This document shows positions 10,124-20,802 of a DNA stretch of 64,000 nucleotides, piece after piece. This stretch comes from Cordylochernes scorpioides (taxonomy: Eukaryota > Arthropoda > Arachnida > Pseudoscorpiones > Chernetidae): assembly GCA_030710605.1 (NCBI GenBank), contig CP092874.1:20344611-20408610 (forward strand), in the 5' to 3' direction. The notes below the pieces were generated by a model. It was not told the origin of the DNA. It ran no database searches and worked only from the letters and a program-made list of their open reading frames with translations. Position numbers and translations under genes: made by a program. How positions within the stretch are numbered: the first letter of the stretch is position 1; each line of letters opens with the position of its first letter.

Positions 10124-10670
10124 ATTATGCATATAATATTTGGATGCTCTTGCTTAGAGAAACAGAGGAAAGAAATTTTGGGTGACTTACCCTGGTCTCA
10201 ACCTGACTGCCAACAAATTTGCAGCTGGATGAACACACTGATGGTTGATCAGGGTCTCTCCCTCGGTTTATATAAATTCTACAAGGCCGCAGTCAATGTC
10301 CGTTGGAGAACAATGGAAGCGCCGAATGTCGTGGTTTGCTTGGAGGAAGAAAACGAAGATTGAATGCGGCTGATTCAACACTAGCCCTCTCAATGATATC
10401 CTAACCTTGACATATTTTAAACATTGGTACTTTAATTTAAATTTTTAATCATGTATGGTTCCTTTTGCTCTGTATGTTTATTTTTTGTATATATGGTTAT
10501 ATTTATTTATTTTTATTTATTTTTTCTTTCTTCTCGCTTTTCTTTTTCCTTATTACTTCCTGTATTCTAGTTTTACTTTCGAAATATCTTCCTTTGCTAA
10601 ATCCTGTAGAGGGTAATCATGTATAGGGCTGGATGCCCCAATAAAAAGGCTTGTGTGTGTGTGTGTGTGT
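10124..10670 (+). mobile_element. 5'-truncated LINE with (GT)n tail, haplotype A only
   Basis: Flanked by the 17-bp duplication GAATATCTAGGGTTTAT (10107-10123 and 10671-10687). The other allele near 34928 has the sequence once. A 78-codon frame (10127-10363) reads HIIFGCSCLEKQRKEILGDL and ends CLEEENED, like the cysteine-containing C-terminal tail of LINE ORF2. It is followed by about 300 bp of 3' UTR and (GT)8-9. The reverse transcriptase domain is missing. The intact duplication marks it as a fairly young insertion. Confidence 0.8.
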
Positions 10671-10700
10671 GAATATCTAGGGTTTATAGTTTCTCATTTC

Positions 10701-10812
10701 TATTATTTCTCGAATTTCGGGCTAATATGCCATTCAACACGGAGATCCAAAAGTAGTACTTCTGAATCTCCGTATTTGTTGAAAGGTATATTAGTCCGAA
10801 AGCTCGATAAAT
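10701..10812. repeat. Small PLE-type foldback, haplotype A
   Basis: Arms of about 45 bases: TTTCGGGCTAATATGCCATT at about 10715 and its near complement ending GTCCGAAAGC at about 10802. The centre reads AAGTAGTACTT. The allelic copy is at about 34958-35068 with the motif GCCCGAAAGC intact. Confidence 0.6.
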
Positions 10813-11596
10813 AAAGGAATTATGAAAAGAAACCAAACTCTATATTTCTTTGAGTCAAAAGGCGATCCATTAATTAAGTATATATAAAAGGACATACCTG
10901 AATCTGTAAAGAAAAAAAATCTCAAAATATTTCGAGATTGTTTCCTCTTTTTTTGTACAAAATCAACACACATACAAAAATCTGTACAATAAATTGATAA
11001 AGACGGAGCAATCTCTGAGTTTTTATAGGGGAAGAGTGACCTCTGGCGGTCGATTTAGCAGAGTATTTGGATCTATGAAATATAATTTTAAATAGAATAA
11101 TATTTTAATATAACATACATATTATATATTACATACCAAATTAAAGAAGAAAATAAAACATTAATTATTTTTTCTTCTAAATACACAAAAATAAAACTTT
11201 TTAATGTTTACAACTCATTCTTATATATATACTAGCCGAATGGCCCGGGCAACGCCCGGGTTTTACCCGACTGGACCCGGCTTCGCCTGGGTAGTGTTCG
11301 AGCGAGGTTTACTCATGAATGAATAGAGGCCCCAACTGTTTGTGAACTCAATGTAATGAATTTTCTTTCAGAAAAATGGAGATAAATTGCAAACAGCAAT
11401 ATCGAAAATGCTTGTAAAAAAATCTGAAATATAGGATCCATTTCACAAACACATCTAATGAAGAGTGCTGTTTGGAGGAGTGGTCTAAACTGTTAGTTTT
11501 TAAAAACCATGACCCGGCATCATCGCATCAAGATGCATAGAAGCTGCTTACAATATAAATGCTAATAAGTATAAACCTATTGCATGGAACAAATAT

Positions 11597-12629
11597 GGAG
11601 CGTTCCCAGTTAAGGGTATATTTGGTAGGCTGCACTGTACGTTGCCACCGCCGTACCTTCGAGGCGTTTTACACGAGTTAAAGATACAATTTCGGTGAAA
11701 TACTTTGAATTTTACCAATTTAAATTATAATTTTTAAAAAGATTTAACAGTTAAAAAAACATTTTTTTAAAATAAAATATTAAACTAATTTTTCTAAAAA
11801 CGAACATTATTTTTAATTATCTGAAACTGACCTAATTCAACTTATATAAAACTAACCTTATTTAGCGATTAAACTAACCTAATTTAACCTATTTGAATCT
11901 AACCTCATATACACTTTTACACTACCTATTTAATTTCAAAATAAATTAAAATACGTTTATATTAAATAATAACATTTTTAAAAAATCGACTTTCTCGTTC
12001 ACACTTTTGTATCTATTCAATTATGTATTTTTTTATTTATCTCTATAAAAAATCTCTGTATAGTTTAGATTAAAATATTTTAAGTGGCATATTTTCAAGT
12101 CGTATATTTATACACAAGTTTTATATTTATTTTACAAATATTGTATAAGATGTGATTAATAAACTTTGTAAAAAAAATAATCTTAATACATTTTTAATAA
12201 CATGACGTTATGTTATATTCTAATAGGTAAAATAGGTTAGTTTCAGACGGCTTATAAATTAGGTTAGTTTAAGGTGTGTTATAAAAAGGTTAGTTTCATT
12301 AATTAAAATCGGTGAGATTCAGATAGGTTATATTAGGTTAGTTTAATCGCTAAATAAGGTTAGTTTTAGATAAGTTGAATTAGGTTAGTTTCAGATAATA
12401 AAAAAAATAATGTTCGTATTTAGAAAAATTAGCTTAATATTTTATATAAAATTTTTTTTAACTGTTAAATTTTTTTTTTAATTATATTTTAAATTAATAT
12501 ATTTAAATTGGTAAAATTCAAAGTATTTCACCGAAATTGTATTTTTAACTCGTGTAAAACGCCTCGAAGGTACGGCGGTGGCAACGTACAGCGCCGCCTA
12601 CCAAATATACCCTTAACTGGGAACACTCC
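11597..12629. mobile_element. Foldback DNA transposon with 8-bp target duplication, nested in Helitron
   Basis: A 1033-bp element flanked by ACAAATAT on both sides (11589-11596 and 12630-12637). Each end reads GGAG(C/T)GTTCCCAGTTAAGG inward and the inverted arms run for several hundred bases, including CGAGGCGTTTTACACGAGTT and the tracts GGTTAGTTT and AAACTAACC. No transposase. The 8-bp duplication and GG start would fit Merlin-like or other 8-bp-duplicating superfamilies. I cannot decide between them. Confidence 0.8.
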
Positions 12630-13165
12630 ACAAATATATATAGTAAAATATATGTAGCAAGCTATACAGCAAAAACATAATTTTTTTCAATAAATATGAA
12701 AAAGAAAAAAATATAGAATATGAGCAGCTATATAATATGAAGCAGATAAATATAAATCCTACCTATACAAATGACAGCAAAACAAAAAATTGAGCCTACC
12801 CCTAAAAAAGCAGTTATTAAAAATGCATAGAAGCTGCTTATAATATAAATGTTAATAAGTATAAAACGATTGCATGGAACAAACATATATAGTAAAATAT
12901 ATGTAGCAAGCTATACAGAAAAACATAATTTTTTGCAATAAATATGAAAAAGAAAAAAATATAGAATACACTGCTCTAAATCGTAAATGATTACATGAAT
13001 ATATAATATAATATGAATATTCCCCTTATGAGAATCAAACAGTATACCTTATCTAAAAAAATGTAGTATCAATTAATTTAGAAATAAATAAATAAATAAT
13101 AAATAATAGAAATAATTAAATAAATATATATAATCTTACTATTTTCAAAACGATTTTAACCAGTT

Positions 13166-13414
13166 TTGGTACCGACGCGCTTCGCCATAGCCAGAACAAT
13201 GGAAAGGCTTAGACTTTCTATCAACAGTTGGAAATTACACTTACATTTTAATCACCAGTGTCTCGCCGCAAACATAATTCCACCTTCTTTAATTTTAAAA
13301 GATCCTGTCCGCACAAATTATTTTAGAAAAATATTATTTGAAACGGGTAAGAAACTTTTAAATGCTAGAAAATTAAGGAATATAATCTTACCTTTTGAAA
13401 AATGCAGCGTGTAA
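13166..13414 (+). pseudogene. Possible PLE-like N-terminal fragment inside Helitron
   Basis: An 82-codon frame antisense to the Helitron reads LHFNHQCLAANIIPPSLILK then FETGKKLLNARK. A pattern of CL..n.iP.sl.lk.p and a following basic helix occurs upstream of the reverse transcriptase core in Penelope-like proteins. The fragment is isolated, has no promoter or partner exons, and may be a captured piece. Not proven. Confidence 0.3.
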
Positions 13415-13669
13415 CTAACAAAATAAGTTTAACCAATCAAATTCATGTATCGTCGCGACCAGTGCGGCGCCAAGCGGCAAAAGGCGGGAACTAATCCATT
13501 TCAGTTAAATAATTTTTTAAAAAAGTACATTAACCTTTGTAGTTTTTTTAATAGCCTATATGTTAAACGAAATCTTCAGCTACCTACATGCGAAATTCCA
13601 TAATGATTGAGTCAGTAGATTTTGCGTGATGCGATAACAAACATCGATTTCGCATTTCATTTTTATAGA

Positions 13670-14915
13670 TATAAGGATAAGGATTACCTCAAAATACACA
13701 AAACAAAAGTATGCAAAACAATAATTTACATTATACAAATTCTAAGGTATATTACATATATTAATATCTTTAAATAAACACATCTCATCATATATAATGT
13801 TTACTATAAAATATTTATCAACACGTAAATAAATTTATCCAAACGTTGTTTGAAAGGCTGAGTAAACCTGACCATGGATCTGTGAAAATGTATTTAATTG
13901 AATTCAATTACGGTGTGGAATTGAATTAAATCAATTTAAAATCCATTAAGCTAATATGAGAAGTGATTTTGATGTAAATTGATGATAAATTAGCTCGAAG
14001 CAATATTAGACAAGACTTTTTAAAAATCTATTGTTTGGATTTTTTTTTTCTGACCAAGCGACTTTAGATAAATTATCAAACGATGCTGGTTAAACGTACG
14101 GTTTCCTTTCATCTTTTTACTTCATTAAGTGGTTTCTATTTATTTTTTTAAAGTTATAATTCTCTTCTTTTGAAAATTATTTTAAAATTGATTTTTCTTC
14201 TCAAGAAATTTGGGTAATTATTTTAAAGTTAATATTAGCTAATTTATATGTTAAAATTATGCAAGTTTTAGATACCTAAATTTATTCTATTAAAATATAT
14301 TTTTCCATATCAAAATTTTCATTCGTTATTTTAAGCTGTATATTTTAACTTTTTTTTTAAAATTATGAATATTAATTTATTTAAATTTTGTTATAATATC
14401 ATTTATTAAGATTATTTAAAAAAATAGAATGACGCTTTTAGAGAATGTATTAAAAAAACTAACAAAATTTGAGATTATATTCTTTGGAACAAATTTAAAG
14501 TATTTTATCACAAAAAAAAGTGAGAAAATACATTCATTTATGAAATATAAGAGGGTAACTTAATTATATAATTTTAATAAATTAATTTGTTTTAAATCCT
14601 CTTTTTTATTTGATAAAAAACATAAACCACTCGAATAATTCGTATCAAAATAGATTATATATATTTCTATAATTCAACAAAAGAATTCCAATTTAAAATT
14701 CAAATTTATTTTATCATATATTTAAAATAATATAAATATATATATATATATAAAATGGTTATGTTATATATATTTCAGGGTTTTACGTTTGCATTTTTAT
14801 AATACTTTTATTCGTTTTTATTAAGAAAATGTTCAAATTTATATGAAAATATGTTTTTATAAACATAATTAATAATAATAATAAAAAAATTACTAATAAT
14901 ATATAAAACAAAATA
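13670..14915. other. AT-rich stretch shared with 37450-38552
   Basis: Very AT-rich and closely matched by the other allele. No coding frame, RNA gene or defined repeat is seen apart from A/T runs and an (AT)n tract near 14740. The counterpart in the other allele begins after an (AT)n run at 37396-37449. Confidence 0.45.
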
Positions 14916-15119
14916 CACTCATGGACAAAACTTGAGGAAGTTATACCTTTTAGTATATATATCGGGAGTCAGACAATAACTCTGAAAGATATTACAGTGA
15001 CCTTTATTGAAGACATACGAAATAACCAAGTGTGAACAGCCTCTGTTTCCTTTAAAATAAAAACAGACGACCGGCGACATCCAAAGGTTTTCCACTTCCT
15101 TAAGTTTTGTCCATAAGTG
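14916..15119. repeat. Tc1-type MITE, near-consensus copy (204 bp), haplotype A
   Basis: Flanked by TA. Terminal inverted repeats are CACTCATGGACAAAACTTGA at the left and the complement of CACTTATGGACAAAACTTAA at the right (about 26 bp). The middle holds one unit (GATATTACAGTGACC) and the tract AACAGACGACCGGCGACATC. The allelic copy is at 38553-38756. It is the best representative of the parent element of the 123-bp arrays. Confidence 0.85.
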
Positions 15120-15236
15120 TATAGAATTGATAAAATTGTGTAGTTTGGATTATATTTTAGAGAAGGGGAAAGATATATATATTTATATATATATGTGTGC
15201 ATTTAAACAAATATATTAATTTATTTAAATCAAACT

Positions 15237-15500
15237 CGATATCCTTCTTCTAGGGATATTTGTGCATTTATATTGTAGCACCAAGTTGCAGCTTTGCAGG
15301 GTCGTCGACCCTGGTTTCTTGGTGTTATACACGTTTCCCGAGCGGGTTTCCATATTCAAAACAAATAAAGAAAAGTAAATAAAAATAAATTACCTTTTAA
15401 AGTTATTGTGTTTATTTATTCGTCGTCTTCCTCGTAGGTCTTGATCCGCAGTCTTCCTCTACCGTCCTCCCTCGCTCCAATAAGCAATCAAGATATATAT
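15237..15500 (-). mobile_element. LINE 3' end (C-terminal codons plus 3' UTR), haplotype A
   Basis: On the minus strand the frame reads GRGRLRIKTYEEDDE then stop, an acidic C-terminus like that of the LINE at 10124. It is followed by a 3' UTR with the palindrome CAGGGTCGACGACCCTG and a near-repeat of ATATCCCTAG. The allelic copy is at about 38867-39125. No other coding part remains. Confidence 0.5.
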
Positions 15501-15787
15501 ACAATAAAATATTACAAAAGGAATGAAACTATAAAAAGGAATGATGATAATCTAAATAATCTGTTTTAAATAAATATTAAATATCATAGAATATTTTGAA
15601 TAAATGTAGGGGGTATTGATGCAACAATATACAAATATTAACAATTATATGCATTTACAATTCAAAAAAAAAAGAAGAAGAAGAAGGTTGAAGAAGTTTA
15701 AAAATTATCAATTTTTATGCATTTTCCTTTCGATATACGTATTTACCGATTAGTATACCATCAATATCACTCAACCAAATTAGTTTA

Positions 15788-17323
15788 CACTCATGGACAA
15801 AACCAAAGGAAGTGTAAAGTCTTTGATGTCACCAGCCCGTCTGTTTTTTTTTTGAAGGAGATAGAAGAAATTTTGTTAACCCTTGTTTATCTCGTGAGTC
15901 TTCAATAAAGGTCACTGTAATATCTTTCAGAGTTATTGTCTGAATCCTGATATTTATTCTAAAATGTACAACTTCCTTAAGTTTTGTCTATAAGTGTATA
16001 TACACTTGGTTATCTCCTGTGTCTTCAATAAAGGTCACTGTAATATCTTTCAGAGTTATTTTCTGAATCCCGATATACATGTTAAAAGGTATAACTTCCT
16101 TAAGTTTTGTCTATAAGTGTATATACACTTGGTTATCTCGTGTGTCTTCAATAAAGGTCACTGTAATATCTTTCAGAGTTATTGTCTGAATCCCGATATA
16201 CATGCTGAAAGGTACAACTTCCTTAAGTTTTGTCCATGAGTGTATAAACACTTGGTTATCTCGTGTGTCTTCAATAAAGGTCACTGTAATATCTTTCAGA
16301 GTTATTGTCTGAATCCCGATATACATGTTAAAAGGTATAACTTCCTTAAGTTTTGTCTATAAGTGTATATACACTTGGTTATCTCGTGTGTCTTAAATAA
16401 AGGACACTGTAATATCTTTCAGAGTTATTGTCTGAATCCCGATATACATGTTAAAAGGTACAACTTCCTTAAGTTTTGTCCATGAGTGTATATACACTTG
16501 GTTATCTCGTGTGTCTTCAATAAAGGTCACTGTAATATCTTTCAGAGTTATTGTCTGAATCCCGATATACATGCTGAAAGGTACAACTTCCTTAAGTTTT
16601 GTCTATAAGTGTATATACACTTGGTTATCTCGTGTGTCTTCAATAAAGGTCACTGTAATATCTTTCAGAGTTATTGTCTGAATCCCAATATACATGCTGA
16701 AAAGTACAACTTCCTTAAGTTTTGTCCATGAGTGTATATACACTTGGTTATCTCGTGTGTATTCAATAAAGATCACTGTAATATCTTTCAGAGTTATTGT
16801 CTGAATCCCGATATACATGCTGAAAGGTACAACTTCCTTAAGTTTTGTCCATGAGTGTATATACACTTGGTTATCTCGTGTGTCTTCAATAAAGGTCACT
16901 GTAATATCTTTCAGAGTTATTGTCTGAATCCCTATATACATGCTGAAAGGTACAACTTCCTTAAGTTTTGTCCATGAGTGTATATACACTTGGTTATCTC
17001 GTGTGTCTTCAATAAAGGTCACTGTAATATCTTTCAGAGTTATTGTCTGAATCCCGATATACATGCTGAAAGGTACAACTTCCTTAAGTTTTGTCCATGA
17101 GTGTATATACACTTGGTTATCTCGTGTGTCTTCAATAAAGGTCACTGTAATATCTTTCAGAGTTATTGTCTGAATCCCGATATACATGCTGAAAGGTACA
17201 ACTTCCTTAAGTTTTGTCCATGAGTGTATATACACTTGGTTATCTCGTGTGTCTTCAATAAAGGTCACTGTAATATCTTTCAGAGTTATTGTCTGAATCC
17301 CGATATACATGCTAAAAGGTACA
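15788..17323. repeat. Tc1-type MITE expanded to twelve 123-bp units, haplotype A
   Basis: Starts as a normal MITE (TA then CACTCATGGACAAAACC), but the part between the CACTTGGTTATC and TCCATGAGTG boundaries is repeated in tandem. TCAATAAAGGTCACTG or a close variant recurs 12 times at a 122-124-bp spacing (about 15903 to 17254). Neighbouring units are joined by TATATA, so every unit looks TA-flanked. The allele at 39413-39863 has 3 units. Because 123 is divisible by 3, one minus-strand frame stays open for 252 codons at 16603-17361. I do not regard that as a gene. Confidence 0.9.
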
Positions 17324-17861
17324 AAACTTCTAAACCCTTTCTGAAAATGCTGTAATCCCAATAGAGAGAATGAATATTTCTTTTTAACTGAAAGCCAAAA
17401 ACATAGCGCACTCTGTATTTAAAAGATGGAACATTAAACATTATTGATTTTAAATAATGGACGATATTTAAGCATCATTAAATAGGAGTAGAAAAAGAGA
17501 ATTGGTGGTAAGGCTTGGCTCATCACTGGTGAACCTTCCCACCTATTTCCTCACTTTGATATACCAGATCTCTACTGCCATTATATATTTATTCTACCTA
17601 TATAATTTGTACTTATACTTAATTTTCATATTCAGTTCTCAATAAATTCGTCTATCATGAAAAAATCGATTAGAATTAATGTTTCCATCCTCTCTATTTT
17701 TTCTCTTTCACGAGAAACGAATATTCGATATCTTCAAATTTCTAAAAGCGAAAGCCTAATTCCCAGTTTGAAAACCCCGCAAAGCATTACAAGATTCTTA
17801 ACCAACCATTGGATAACTAAACTTGTCACGTGACTAGACATTAGCTCGACAGATGAGTCGA
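17324..17861. other. AT-rich stretch with a decayed MITE relic
   Basis: Around 17505-17580 is a diverged relative of the 9-bp-duplication MITE (AGGCTTGGCTCATCACTGGT, then TTCCCACC). A CACGTG E-box lies at about 17827. Otherwise nothing. The allelic stretch is 39864-40390. Confidence 0.4.
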
Positions 17862-18050
17862 CGATCAGCTAGGCCTTTTCCTTCCAAACGATATTTTTAG
17901 AAATCTTCTGCGTGTCTGATATTAATTTTTTTATAAGAAAAAAATTATGATTTAAATATTAAGGTTTTTTTCCATTGTTAAATATCTTTTGGGTTTTTTC
18001 AATAACCATTTTAAAATATTGACATAGGAATTTTACATATATTTGATAAA
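17862..18050 (+). repeat. Dispersed direct repeat, copy 1
   Basis: GATCAGCTAGGCCTTTTCCT followed by TCCAAACGAT and an AT-rich body with ATATCTTTTGGG. A second, diverged copy starts at about 19197 (GACGACCAGCTAGCCCTTTT) and runs to about 19375. Both are present in the other allele (about 40400 and 41660). Class unknown. Confidence 0.5.
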
Positions 18051-18214
18051 TCTCAAAATGTATTGATTATAGTATATATATACACAAATTACCAATAAGA
18101 ATAATATATTGTCAAACATGATATTCTATGAAACTAAAATCTATATATGCAAATATTATACATATTACATATATAAAGAGATAATGTACAAATACAAGGC
18201 TAATTGACCAAACG

Positions 18215-18337
18215 ATGGTTGAAATGAAGCCAGCAGACGAAGTCAACTCGCCCCCAACAGTGCCAGATGTCATTAACAAAAAGAAACTTTCACTCACAGA
18301 ACTAATTCCATTTATTGTGACAAATCCATCACCGGTT
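18215..18337 (+). CDS. Candidate 5' coding exon of an unknown host gene, haplotype A
   Basis: An ATG in good context (ACGATGG) opens MVEMKPADEVNSPPTVPDVI then NKKKLSLTELIPFIVTNPSP, about 40 codons. A GT (CACCG|GTTTTTATGG) follows and could be a splice donor, although it is far from the GTAAGT consensus. The block is clearly less AT-rich than its flanks and appears identical at 40749-40871 while the sequence around it differs by substitutions and indels. That is what a constrained exon would show. I do not recognise the protein, and no following exon can be identified. Reading on past the donor gives a low-complexity Phe-rich tail that is unlikely to be real. Confidence 0.35.
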
Positions 18338-19196
18338 TTTATGGTCTTCTTTCTTTTTTTTTTCTCTTTTATTTATTTTTTTCCTAAAAAAAAAAACAAT
18401 ATAACTTTTTAAGGAAAACCTAATTAGGGCTAATGTGTTTATTTTATTTCAAGAATGTTTTATATTGTGTGTGTATGTGAATATATATCCGCCTATATGA
18501 AATTATTTTTTAAATTTCGTTTGATTAAAATACATCATATTTACATAAACAATGTTCTAAAAAACCTATTGAATACGTAGGCTAGGAACGTTCGAAGATT
18601 TTTTTAATGCCGAATTTTAAAAATATAACATTTATTTTGAGTCAAAAGGCGATCCATTAATTATATAACATTTTTATACAAACAATTTTATATAACATTT
18701 ATTGTCCTTAAAAAACTAACGTATTGATTTGAGATTAAGAATCAAATGAACTAATAATTTTAATATTTATTTCCTATTTGACATATTCCCAAACATATTT
18801 GCAAAACCCGCATTTCTATATTCGTATTCCGATCTACAAAATCCTTTGTATTTGTTAGTTAGTGCTATTATTTTCAGTAAAAACAGATTGTTGAAATCAT
18901 TAATTTAATATCCCTGTATTTTTAATATAAACCAATAAAAATAAGTATCTGAAATAAATGTAAAATATATATATATACAACATATATTTTGTCTCGCAAA
19001 AATTTTTCTTAGGTATTAAATTTCAAGTTGCATATATAAAATGGATGTAAAAAAGAATAACGTTAGGAAAATTGCATATAGACAACATAAATGTAAAAAT
19101 AAGATGCGCACTCCTAAGTTATTTCGGCCCATTTTATTGCTCCAACGTGAATTTTACATTATTTAAATATCAGCCTGGGTCGCCTGAATTTTAAAG
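18338..19196. other. AT-rich stretch, nothing coding
   Basis: Shared with 40872-41659. It contains a short copy (about 18638-18662) of AGTCAAAAGGCGATCCATTA, which also occurs near 10855 and 35108. That copy is missing at the matching place in haplotype B, so it is a small polymorphic duplication. Confidence 0.45.
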
Positions 19197-19582
19197 CAGA
19201 CGACCAGCTAGCCCTTTTGCTTCCAAACGATTTTTTAGAATCTTCTGCGTCCTATATTAATTTTTTATAATGAAATTTATGGATTAAATATTAAATCTAT
19301 TGTATAATATCTTTTTGGTTATTTTCAATAACCACTTTAAAATATATTGACGTAAGAATTATACATGAAATACTGTGTGATTTATAGTTTAAAATTTAAA
19401 TATTAAAATTATGGAGGATACACACACATATAACATGAATACATCGAGGTAAATATTTCAATTAAAATTATAAAACGATATTCATATACACTCTTCTGTG
19501 ATTAAAAAGAAAATTTAAACGTCTTGAACCATCAAAGCTGAATCCTAAATCAATTTTGCCAGTTAATATATGTAATATGTAA

Positions 19583-19938
19583 ATTCGAAACTATTATAGA
19601 CTCGTATGATTTTTAAAAAATATATAAAACAATTTCTACTGCCCTTACTGCAATGGAAAAATTAATGGGAGGGCCTAACTCATCAGGGGTGAACCCTCCC
19701 AGCGGTTTCGCCAGTTTAATCTACCATACCGCTGTTTTATTGTATTTTTTCGATATTCCCTTTATAGGGATACTGATACTAAGACTCTTGGAATGGGTAT
19801 TTTAGATAACTATGGACATAAGCTTTGAGGACAGCAGAATTACATACAATTATAAATATATGATTATATAATATCATACGTGTCTATAATAGTTTCGAAT
19901 TTTCATAACAGATGGCGCGCTAATGCATCATAATATGC
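19583..19938. repeat. MITE with 9-bp target duplication, haplotype A
   Basis: Flanked by AATATGTAA (19574-19582 and 19939-19947). Ends contain ATTCGAAACTATTATAGA and its complement (about 19895), then GATGGCGCGCTAATGCATCA. The middle has CAATTTCTACTGCCCTTACT and, on the minus strand, CTGGC-GAAA and CTGATGA-GTTAG. The allelic copy is at 42043-42399. No coding capacity. A 9-bp duplication hints at a Mutator-like origin, but the transposase is unknown. Confidence 0.75.
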
Positions 19939-19947
19939 AATATGTAA

Positions 19948-20360
19948 ATATATAGTATGTAATTAACATATGTAATTATTTTCTCTAAATATAAAGACAG
20001 AAACATCAGTCCTACGCACGTATACGAAGAAAAACGTCAAGAATAAATAAAACTTGAAAAGGGTCAGTGTATTAAAATCGAACCTTTCTTATGCCGCTAA
20101 AATTATAATTCAAAAATCAACTCATATCTTTAGTACAAGGCTTTCAAAAACTTTATAACAATAAGACACTTATAAATATACTCATGAAATAAAAATGTTT
20201 CAAAAAAGTTTAAAAAAAAAAAGAGTTGAAATTTTTAAAAAATGAAAGTATTTTCAGTGTGCAACATCAACAAAAAAGGAAATTCTTATATTAACGGTCG
20301 TTTATATATTATATAACACATCGATATATGTAACCATTGAGATAAGGTACCACATATTCA
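19948..20360. other. AT-rich stretch; insertion site on the other allele
   Basis: No gene. At about 20235-20245 (TTTTTAAAAAATGAAAG) lies the empty site for the 1.1-kb element found at about 42704-43840 in haplotype B. Confidence 0.5.
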
Positions 20361-20363
20361 ACG

Positions 20364-20470
20364 TAGCTGATTGGCTGCTATAGATCATGTGACAGTAGAG
20401 AACCAATCAGCGGATGGATAAACACAATACCCTATATGTATATACCTATATAAACCTGTTAAGATATATT
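20364..20470 (+). promoter_or_regulatory. CCAAT/TATA-like promoter cluster, haplotype A
   Basis: An inverted CCAAT box (TGATTGGCTGC, about 20368) and a direct one (ACCAATCAGCGG, about 20401) stand some 30 bases apart, followed by CCTATATAAACC at about 20447. This arrangement resembles a Pol II promoter and is well conserved at 43950-44050. No open frame or exon follows before the LTR-like repeat at 20559, so the transcript, if any, is unknown. Confidence 0.35.
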
Positions 20471-20558
20471 CAATTGTGACTTACGAGTACTTAAAAATGA
20501 ACTAATTGAAACCAGTAATTGAGTAATTGCAAAATAGCTATGATATATATATATATAT

Positions 20559-20802
20559 TGTCGCGGAGATAAATAAAGAAAGGGCAAGTTTGGGAATAAT
20601 TAATTGATTATAAGGGGTATTTATAGGGAGAGAGAGAGTACAACTTACCCCAAGTTAAAAGGATAATCCTAATGAGCGGCGTCAGCCACCGTCCCGTTTT
20701 CCTTATTTACAGATCAGCTTCCGAGAATCCCTCACACCTGTGGTCCCCCCCAGGGTCCATGGATGATTGACAGGTGTCCCATCTGGATGGAGCTTCTTGA
20801 CA
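20559..20802 (+). repeat. Solo-LTR-like element, copy 2, haplotype A
   Basis: TGTCGCGGAGATAAATAAAG at the left, CTTCTTGACA at the right, flanked by (AT)n. It shares CCTCACACCTGTGGTCCC and GATTGACAGGTGTCCC with the copy at 1138. The allelic copy is at 44146-44391. Confidence 0.55.

Larger units (their letters stand above)
11232..13669 (-). mobile_element. Non-autonomous Helitron, 2.4 kb, haplotype A only
   Basis: On the minus strand it begins TCTATAAAAATGAAATGCGA (right edge 13669) and ends CGGGCCATTCGGCTAG (left edge 11232), with the GC-rich hairpin CCCGGGCGTTGCCCGGG close to the 3' end. It sits between A and T. These are Helitron hallmarks: a TC start, CTAG end, subterminal hairpin and A/T target with no duplication. 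No Rep or helicase frame is present. It contains a nested foldback transposon (11597-12629) and an internal direct repeat (about 11530-12820 and 12825-12990, each with AGAAGCTGCTTA and AGCAAGCTATACAG). The same 3' end recurs at 21757. The other allele lacks it. Confidence 0.85.

Noticed and set aside
15788-17323. CRISPR-like array
   Set aside because: Units are contiguous 123-bp repeats without variable spacers, in a eukaryotic genome, and begin and end as a MITE.
16603-17361. Long repeat-protein genes (252, 149, 128, 180 and 270 codons with MYIGIQTITLKDITV repeats)
   Set aside because: They are frames across 123-bp minisatellite arrays inside MITEs, appear on both strands at different loci, and have no promoter or non-repeat domain.
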